64,000 nucleotides of DNA. Origin: Hsuehochloa calcarea. Lineage: Eukaryota > Streptophyta > Magnoliopsida > Poales > Poaceae. Numbering within the stretch: position 1 is the first letter of the stretch; the number at the start of each line of letters is the position of its first letter. The stretch spans positions 30,123,232-30,187,231 of the forward strand of contig CM070599.1 of assembly GCA_036346395.1 (NCBI GenBank). The letters are read 5' to 3'. The position numbers and the translations under genes were made by a program. Shown here in pieces: positions 57,051-64,000 of the stretch. The notes under the pieces were generated by a model. The model made no database searches. It was not told where the DNA came from and saw only the letters and a program-made list of their open reading frames with translations.

Positions 57051-57570
57051 TATGTGAGTTATCTACAATTTTTGTTCTGATTTTATATTTGCCATTTTGT
57101 TCTTCTAACAACATGCAAGCGTCCAGCCCGTAACGTAGAACATGGGTGACTTCAACACACGACACTGACGTGGAGAGTCCCGAGACAAGAGGAAGGGGAA
57201 GGATAATGCGACTGAGCTTGTCCGCCATAGCGTATCCGGTTGCCCGGGCGTACTCCACATCGACGACGTGACTTATGTAGAATTTACATCCTTGTTACGT
57301 TTTTCACTGTACGGTGCACTTACATCATGGAATCGCGGGACATAGAAAACTTCAACATATGACACCGACGTGGGGAGTCTCGCGACAAGAGGAAGGGGAA
57401 GGCTCCTTCGATCGAGACTGGCCGACGTCGTAGCATATCCGGTCGCCCGGGCGCACTCTGTATCGAAGACGTGAGTTATATATAGTTTATATCCTTGTTA
57501 TGTTTGTTATTACACGATACACTTATATCATGGAATCACAGGACATGCGTGACTTCGACAATCGCTTCGA
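56960..57570 (+). repeat. ~200-bp tandem exon-plus-intron duplication at the MULE B tail
   Basis: A unit with 'gacaagaggaaggggaaggctcc', 'cgtagcatatccggtcgcccgggcgcactcc' and a donor-like 'gac|gtgagtta' followed by intron-like AT-rich text recurs. 'catgggtgacttcaac'-type starts lie at 57141, 57341 and, truncated, at about 57544. An earlier related unit sits at about 56965-57060. Spacing is about 200 bp. Confidence 0.75.
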
Positions 57571-57604
57571 CAAGGGGCAGTGGTTATGGCGCCGCAAAGA
57601 CTAG

Positions 57605-58021
57605 TTGCAATCATCACTGCATAGATGATAGATCCAACTACCCTCATGAATAACATTGTTAAATAGGACATTCTTTGTAAAGGCATCAGTTCAATGTGAA
57701 CGATATTCTTTAGCACTGTATTGCACTACTAGCTAGAAAGGCTTGTACATGAATCAAATGAGGGAAATACGTGGCTTACAGATCATATAACAATATACCG
57801 TAGCCTTGGAAATGCACACGTGTCAGAGGCTACAGTTCATTATTATATGATCTGCATGCCACGTATTTCCCACAGTTGGTTCATGTACAAGCTTATCTAG
57901 CTTGTGGTACAATACAATATTCAAGAATATCATCCACATTAAACTGATAAATTAACAAAGAGTGTCATACTTGACCGGGTTACATGTGATAATACCACCT
58001 CTTGCTTCATCCCGATTGCAA
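57605..58021. repeat. Long near-palindrome, ~200-nt arms, 22-nt loop
   Basis: Left arm 57605-57805 and right arm 57828-58021 are reverse complements. The inner 74 nt (57732-57805 against 57828-57901) align without gaps at about 63 of 74 positions by eye. The outer parts continue the match with small gaps, for example 'gatattctt', 'cagtt.aatgtg', 'ttgcaatc'. Transcription would give a hairpin of about 420 nt. It could be a foldback MITE or a young hairpin-siRNA or miRNA locus. No coding content is seen. Confidence 0.85.
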
Positions 58022-58533
58022 TAAACCCTCGCATGTTTCATGTAATGATTGTAATGCTTGAAATGTTGATAATTTTCTGTATGAAAACATATATTACAAC
58101 TCCAATGGAAACCCTAATTTCTGAAACACTAATTCTGTTATGAGTACTTTCTATGGGAATTCATGAAACCCTAATTTTTGAAACCTAAAATCCAAATTTT
58201 TGAGACATAAATCCTGAATGTTCGAGATAATTTCAGAACACATATAAAATTGTCCAAATATTACACAATCAAATCAACTGTGTAAGGAGCCTTCAAAATA
58301 AAATTCATAATTTTTTGAGCTTATTTTCTATAATTACAAATTTCTACAATAATACACTTAAATGAAATTGCAAGAAAAAATCAGAACAAATAAAATTATG
58401 AAAAAATTAGAAAAGCAAGTACACCATATTAGGAGCATTCACATAAAATTTGATAATCTTTTGAGCTCATTTCCTATATTTTAAAAATGCTACAAACACA
58501 ACCGAAACTCTAATTTCTGAAGGAGAAAGAATT
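58022..58533. other. No gene, AT-rich
   Basis: The sequence is AT-rich with 'ccctaatttctgaaac'-type phrases repeated three times (about 58110-58190). No feature is otherwise supported. Confidence 0.45.
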
Positions 58534-58793
58534 CGCATGGCCGTCGTGCGGGAGCACCTCCATTGCACGGTGGCCGTGCGGGAGGGCACACCTGGCGGGA
58601 GGGTAGGGCATGCCGCACAGTGGCCATGCGACAGGACGATATGTTTTTTTAATACAACAATGTCGCATGGCCGCCGTGCGGGAGCGCCTCCACTGCACGG
58701 TGGTCGTGCGGGAGGGCGCATGTGATGGGAGGGTAGGGCATGCCACACGGTGGCCATGCGGCAGGGCGATTTTTTAAAAAATACAACAACGTA
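58534..58793. repeat. 130-bp tandem duplication, GC-rich
   Basis: Two units start 'cgcatggccg' at 58534 and 58664. Each contains 'gtgcgggagc.cctcca.tgcacggtgg.cgtgcgggaggg', 'gggagggtagggcatgcc' and ends with T/A-rich 'aatacaacaa'. By eye they are close to 90% alike. Confidence 0.85.
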
Positions 58794-60229
58794 CGGACCG
58801 GATATGCACCAATACAGACAAAAATTCCATTGTTTCTTCCCACGATTTGTTTACTGGCGTAGAACGACCGTACTGGCTAGCCCCCAGCCAGCCTCGCACA
58901 AGCTATCTTGCCTCTCCTGCACCGCATGTCCGCATCTTATATCCAATATGGACTGTTGACACATAGTAAACACTTTGCCTTGCAGCCTAAACATCTTTCT
59001 CTGGGACTTGAACAACATTAGCACAACTCGAGAACGATCATAAATTGGACATGAGTCAGATGATTGACATGCGTGCAGGTGGATAAACATGAGTCTTTGT
59101 TGAAATGACATGTTTTTTATTTGCAAAAGCAAAACTAGTGTCCCCCTCCTCGCATCTGAAATGCCAAAAAATAGCACCCCTACTGCGCTAATTTGCCTTG
59201 GCGAGCGATGTACCCTGCTCCCAGACCGCAGCAGCGACATGCCATACTCCTAGTCTGTGGCAGGAATGTGCGTACGGTCACCTCCCGCGCTGGCATGCCA
59301 TCCTGCCGTAGACTGAGAACGAGGTAGGTCGCGTGCCGCGGTTTGGGAACACAACAGGTCATCTGCCACGGTCTAGGAGCGGGGCACGTGGCTTCTATGG
59401 TAAATTAGCGCGGTAAGGGTATCATTTTTATCATTTCGGGTGCGGGTAGCTAGTTTTGCTATTTTGTTTCAAAAAGAGACTAAACGAGCCACAAACTCGA
59501 TAAGCAAGGGAGTAACAAACACCACATGTTCCAACCCCCAACTACCAAACCTAATACAAGTAGAGCTTTTGGCTCATATGGCACTATTGACAGCGCAATA
59601 GCAATTTTGGCCGTCTCCTAACGTCAATACAAAAAATGGCACCACGGAGCTGCCGACAGCCGACATGTAGCCAAGTTCGGTCCCTAGGGGGTGGAATCGA
59701 CCTCCATTGTGCCCAGGGGGGCGGATTCCTCCCGTGTGCCACGTGTAAAATCTAGGCCCCTGGGGCACGGACCAAGCTAGTTCGGCACCCAGGGGCATAG
59801 CAGGGGGGTGTACCATGCATCCCGGGCTCAGACGAGGGGAATGTCGTGCCACTAGAGCATGATAGAGGGATTGGCGTGGGCGGAGCAAAAAGAAAGAAGA
59901 TTAAAAACAATTTGTTGATACTATTTGACGCTATTCGACACTTTTTGAAACTTTTAAAAATATTTTTTCTTTGAATATTTTTTCTTTTTTTTTACCTCAC
60001 ACTCGTAGCTTTAAATGTATTATCACATGTAGCAGAAAAAATTTCCATATTTTTTTTTTCACACGAAATCACGGCGCAGCACATCACAAACAGCTTGAAA
60101 CCTAGGTTTCAACCGTCGCCATCATCACCCTTGCTGCCCTCGTATGGAATTTTTTGGGTGAAATTTTCACATTGAATTAATAATAATTAATTAGTTGCCA
60201 TTTATTAACAACGAGTGTTGTCTGGACTA
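58794..60229. other. No gene recognised
   Basis: Mixed sequence. Around 59190-59400 loosely repeated phrases ('gtctgtggcagg', 'catgccatcctgccgtagactg', 'tgccacggtctagg') suggest decayed repeats. Open frames on the minus strand lack motifs. Confidence 0.4.
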
Positions 60230-60480
60230 TGGAGGGACAGACGCGCGCCACGTGGACTTCTCCGAAGCGAGGCGGGACGAAAGCGCCGAATCTGGGCTAC
60301 GGTGGGACGAACGCATGCCCACATGGCTTTGTCCAAAGCAGGTCGGGACAAACGCGCCTTGTCTGTCCCATGGTGGTGCGGACGAGGGGTCATGTGCCTT
60401 GTCTGTCCCATGATGGTGCGGATGAGGGGCTACGTGGCTTCTTCGTCCCATGGTGGTGCGGACGAGGAGAATCCGTCCTA
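60230..60480. repeat. 40-bp tandem repeat and related units
   Basis: 'gtctgtccca' or its variant occurs at 60361, 60401 and 60441, exactly 40 bp apart, each followed by 'tg(g/a)tggtgcgga(c/t)gagg'. Upstream (60230-60360) longer related units carry 'cgggacgaa' and 'gggacaaacgcgcc'. All frames through it stay open by chance of the period, so I do not call a gene. Confidence 0.8.
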
Positions 60481-61049
60481 GAGTGGAGCGAACAAGGGTG
60501 ACGTGGCAGCACAGGAGCCGTTCGTACCACCCAAGAACGTTGGAGAGCGTCATTGTTGCAATTACGGATGCGAGGGCACCATTTTTTGTAATGCCTATCC
60601 AAATAGTATCATTTAGTCCAAAAACTCGCCATCAGTGTTGCAAAATATCGATGCCAAGGAAAAGAGAGAGAAGCATAGGCGCAAACACAAAGCAAATGAT
60701 GCCAAAGAATAAAAAACCTATAATTGACACATATATTGGAGTCGCATCCGAATCAATACAAAATGGATTGGCCTTGCACGTTAGAGACGAGGAGACAGGA
60801 AGAAGGGTGGGATTTTTTTCATTTTATTATATTTCATGGTGAGCCTTACATTTGGCGGGATAACAAATACTGGAGCAAAATTTGCAATTAGCCTAACGTG
60901 GCAAAACTTAGTTTATGCATAGATGCTACACATTGTGGATGCCTAATTGTTAGAATTGGTTGAGAGGCGAAGTTGGAACCAATATGTGGTGATTTAGTTC
61001 ATCTTTGCTCATGCATATAGTAAGAGGTAGGGGTATCCAACTCATTGTA
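60481..61049. other. No gene seen
   Basis: The sequence is AT-rich spacer between the 40-bp repeat and the TIR element. No motif is recognised. Confidence 0.4.
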
Positions 61050-61058
61050 AAAAACAAA

Positions 61059-61807
61059 GGAATAAGTCAATTTTACCATCCTCGAGCTTTCTAAAAAGTC
61101 CACTTAACCCTTTTAAATACAAAACCGGTCCCTTTAAACTTTTCAAAAAGTCCACTTAACCCTCTCAACTACAAATCTGGTTTTTTACCCTCTATTATTT
61201 CAAAATTGGATCAAATAACACCCCGAGATGGTTTGTCTGATGTGGTTCCTAAGGCCCACCTGTCATATATATATATATAGATAAATAGAGAGAGAGAGAG
61301 AATGAGCTCACCCAGATGAATCACCCCCGCCGCCATAGGCCATCTCTAGGAGTGCCGTCGGCGCCCCTTGGCTCCCCACGGTCCCAAGGACCCATTTTGG
61401 CCGCCGCTCGGTGCCGTCGTCGCCTCCTCCATTTCCTCTGCTATCGTCTCTCTCTAGTCTCCCTCGGTCTGTTACTCTCTCTTTCTCTCCCTCTCTCTTT
61501 ATATGATAGGTGGACCTTAGGAACTGCATCAGCCAAACCACTTCATGGTGTTATTTAACTTGATTCTGAAATACTAGAGGGTAAAAAATTATTTCTGTAG
61601 TTCAAGAGGTTAAGTGGACTTTTTGAAAAGTTTGAGAGGGGTAAAATGGACTTATTCCTGTCATGTATGCAAAATCGCCTAACCAAACCACCTCAGAGTG
61701 TTATTTGACCCAGTTTTGAAAGAATATGGAGTAAAAAATCGGTTTTGAAGTTGACAAGGTTAAGTGGACTTTTTAGAAAATTCGAAAGGTTAAAATAGAC
61801 TTATTCC
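61059..61807. mobile_element. MULE-like TIR element, 749 bp, 9-bp duplication
   Basis: The left end begins GGAATAAGTCAATTTTACC. The right end reverse-complements to GGAATAAGTCTATTTTAACC. The ends share a further run of about 50 bp ('tttctaaaaagtccacttaacc', 'caaaaccg'). The 9-bp direct repeat AAAAACAAA flanks it at 61050-61058 and 61808-61816; it is low in complexity but exact. Each arm carries the 'aaaagtccacttaaccct' module twice. The centre (about 61310-61500) is GC-rich and unlike the arms, a Pack-MULE-like layout. (AT)n and (GA)n runs separate arm and centre. Confidence 0.8.
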
Positions 61808-61816
61808 AAAAACAAA

Positions 61817-62008
61817 AGAACATATCCCCTCTTTCCTCTTATTCTCTCTCTTCTCCCACACCTTTCCCCTCCATCCCCTCGTTTTCAATCACAGTTTGCA
61901 TTGCTTCGATTCGCCACTGCCGCCATTGGATCATTGCTATCGTCGGCAGATCTCGGCATTGCAACCTCCGTTGTGTGCATCAAAAATAAAATAAAATAAA
62001 ATAGAATT
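61817..62008. other. Spacer between two transposons
   Basis: CT-rich text, then 'cgccactgccgccattgg', then an A-rich 'aaaataaaataaaat' run. No feature is called. Confidence 0.4.
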
Positions 62009-64000
62009 ACAAAAATAAATAGGTGGCCCAAAAAATAACAAAAATGAGTTCATATCGCCATTTGAACTTGCGACAAGCTCCTGTCGCCAGTTGAACTGGT
62101 GACAGGAACCCTGTTGCCTCCATATCGCCGCTCCAACTCTGGCGACAGGACTCCTTCCCCTATAAGAGCTCAATGAAACCCTAAAATTCGGCATATGACT
62201 CATTTTTATTTAGAAAAAAGAGAGGGGGAAGGGAAAGGAGTAGAGTGGAGGAGAGAAGCTAGCGAAGCGCTTCCCTTTCAGTTGCCCACCTGTGAGGTAA
62301 TTTTTTTTGAACCGAATGGATTACATAGTTTTGGATGTATGGTTGTGTAGTGAAGTATGTTGTATATAATTCTTTTCGGTGGGTAGTCTTGTTTTAGATA
62401 TGTAGTTAATCGTGAAAATATTCTTCATGGTGCAGTACGTCAATTATGTCGGACGTCACCGATTTCAAAATTTACTACTGTCCGGGGACTATTATGGAGG
62501 GTCCCGAGGGGATTGATCTGCGTTATTTCTAATTAGCGAACGTGCCCCTGCCAAGAGCAGAGGGGCATACATGGGGCGTTATAATGTGGTGGTTGTTTCA
62601 CAAATTCTAAGTGGACCATGATATGTATGATCTGAGATTGAGTTGTCTTGCCATCGAGCAACACAACCCACATATTATTGGGAGTTAGTGCAGCTGAAAA
62701 GAACAAGGTCATGGTAGTAATATCTACGCGTGGCGAGGGAGGGAGGGTGGGATTTCAACTTTCTGGCCCAGGCATATGCCAAGCCCACTCCTGCATCCGC
62801 GGCTGAACAAGAAGGGTATGGTGATGCCGAAGATGAAGTCGGTGACTCCAGCCACAGTGCGGCACACACAGTGCCCGAAGCTCTTGGAGTTGCTAATGCT
62901 ATCGATCAATACCCTGGAGAAGTAGCTCCTTCAATTAGGTAGGGCAGTGGGCTTGCTAATGAGGGTGAGGAGCTGAAAACCATAGTGCAAAGGATGGATT
63001 AGGAATCCCGGGACTACAATACATCGTCTGAAGATGAAGGATCCAACAACGAGGATGATGTGGACCAACAGGTGGTTCCGTCCGAGTGGAACGCATACTA
63101 GTTCGACAACCTCGTCGTCAATGAATGCTCTTGTGTGCCGTGGGAGTATGACCAGAGCGAGGTCAGGCAAGGAGCTATGTACAAATGCAAGGAGGCCGTG
63201 CAAGAGATGGTCAAATTCTAGCCATTGTCGGTGTAGTGCATATTCACAGTCGTCTAGTCTAACCAAGATGCTACGACGTAAAGTGCAAAATAGAGGGATG
63301 CCCTTGGTAAGTGCACGCATTTCAGCCTAAGTGGGACACCTACTGGAAGTGCCCTATAATGGTCCCGTACACATGTGTCGTTGCTAAGTCATTGCAGTTC
63401 CACAGGAACCTGTCATCAAACTTCATCGCCAACCTCATGTATAGTGAGATCGTGGATAATCTTGATTTTGAGCCACGATCCATCATTCGTGCGATTGAGG
63501 TAAGGTTCCAGTACACAATAAATTATGACAAAGCTTGGAGGGCAAAACATAAAGCATTGGAATCAAGGTTCGGCACGTTTGAGAATTCCTACCACAACTT
63601 CCCTGGGCTACCCCGAGTCATACAAGACAGGAATCTCGACACTCATGTCGACATTCAAGACGCCACACATCTGAATTGGGCCAATAGGAGGGTACTGCAA
63701 TGAGCATTCTTCGTCTTTAGTCCATGCATAAATGCATTCTCGTACTACTGTCCAATCTTATGCGTAGATAGCATATTCCTGACCATAATAGCAATGGACG
63801 GCAACAATCAAGTTCTTCCTGTGGCATTCGCTTTCTTTGAAAGTCAGAACAAGGACAATGGTTGTGGTTCCTGAAGAATATGAGGATTTCTGATGTACAG
63901 GGTTGTCCAAACGTATGCATCATTCATGATCTGCATGCCAGCCTGCTGAGTGCAATAACTCAGCTACAACAATAAGATAACGAACCGCTTGCATGGGCGG
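62009..64000 (+). mobile_element. MuDR-like element A, second copy, cut by the window end
   Basis: The sequence aligns with 24641-27370 throughout: terminus, 'gttgaact' palindromes (about 62050-62140), leader, and coding. It lacks the 762-bp nested element. The downstream half, with the accessory and PMD genes if present, would lie outside the window. Confidence 0.8.
62446..64000 (+). pseudogene. MURA-type transposase, family A copy 2, partial
   Basis: MSDVTDFKIYYCPG starts at 62446. The leader intron acceptor (gcag, AG at 62434-62435) is kept here. The frame reads with stops through 'LANVPLPRAEGHTWGVIMWWLFH' to an acidic linker (62730-62940 open), then 'EDEGSNNEDDVDQQVVPSEW'. The longest intact stretch (63311-63703) carries 'NLSSNFIANLMYSEIVDNLDFEPRSIIRAIEVRFQYTINYDKAWRAK' of the pre-catalytic zone. 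The DDE core begins near 63735, but the 'VDGTFL' motif reads 'VDSIFL' and bases are missing, then 'IAMDGNNQVLPVAFAFFES'. The window ends within the core. Nonsense codons and gaps make it inactive. Confidence 0.82.

Overview
The window is plant nuclear DNA, almost certainly from a grass (Poaceae). The supporting signs are GC-rich intronless and short-intron genes of monocot type, an RBP45/47-type RNA-binding protein with a grass-like C-terminus, and grass transposon families: an Angela-like copia LTR, a CACTA element with a Ulp1-type gene, MuDR-like MULEs with a plant-mobile-domain gene, and a gypsy element with the PF04195-type domain. I cannot name the species.

Only three genes look intact, all on the + strand: a class I carboxylesterase (23595-24557, one exon), a three-RRM RBP45/47-type protein (37856-42520, six exons, 422 aa) and a small PHD-like C4HC3 zinc-finger protein (46033-46653, two exons, 171 aa). 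They are unrelated, and nothing suggests that they work together. The rest is repeats and decayed mobile elements.

Layout: 0.2-1.65 kb AT-rich tandem repeats; 2.2-5.8 kb CACTA relic with a minus-strand gene; 6.3-6.8 kb LINE RT scrap and a 75-bp repeat; 8.3-14.2 kb non-coding, with small repeats and a possible solo LTR; 14.8-16.8 kb a Tourist-like MITE and a truncated copia gag-protease; 17.2-19.5 kb gypsy-type N-terminal ORF with its TATA box; 20.16-22.44 kb hAT-like element split by a 1.69-kb solo LTR; 23.6 kb carboxylesterase; 24.6-33 kb MuDR-like relic (transposase +, accessory and PMD genes -, minisatellites between), itself split by a 762-bp TIR element; 35-36 kb hAT transposase relic (-); 37.8-42.8 kb RBP gene; 44.3-45.2 kb inverted copy of the 0.2-1.65 kb repeats; 46 kb zinc-finger gene; 49.34-53.08 kb a 3.75-kb solo LTR; 53.09-57.6 kb second MULE family; 57.6-58.0 kb long hairpin; 58.5-60.5 kb short tandem repeats; 61.06-61.81 kb MULE-like element with 9-bp TSD; 62.0-64.0 kb second copy of the first MULE family, cut by the window end.

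The most informative signals are structural. Several nested insertions have exact target-site duplications. A long near-palindrome has about 200-nt arms. A MuDR-style convergent layout has a plant-mobile-domain gene in the partner position. The zinc-finger gene has a 105-bp stop-free intron whose retention would split the zinc-binding module in frame. I found no tRNA, rRNA, CRISPR or prokaryote-type system. All alignments were made by eye, so element ends without a stated target-site duplication are approximate.
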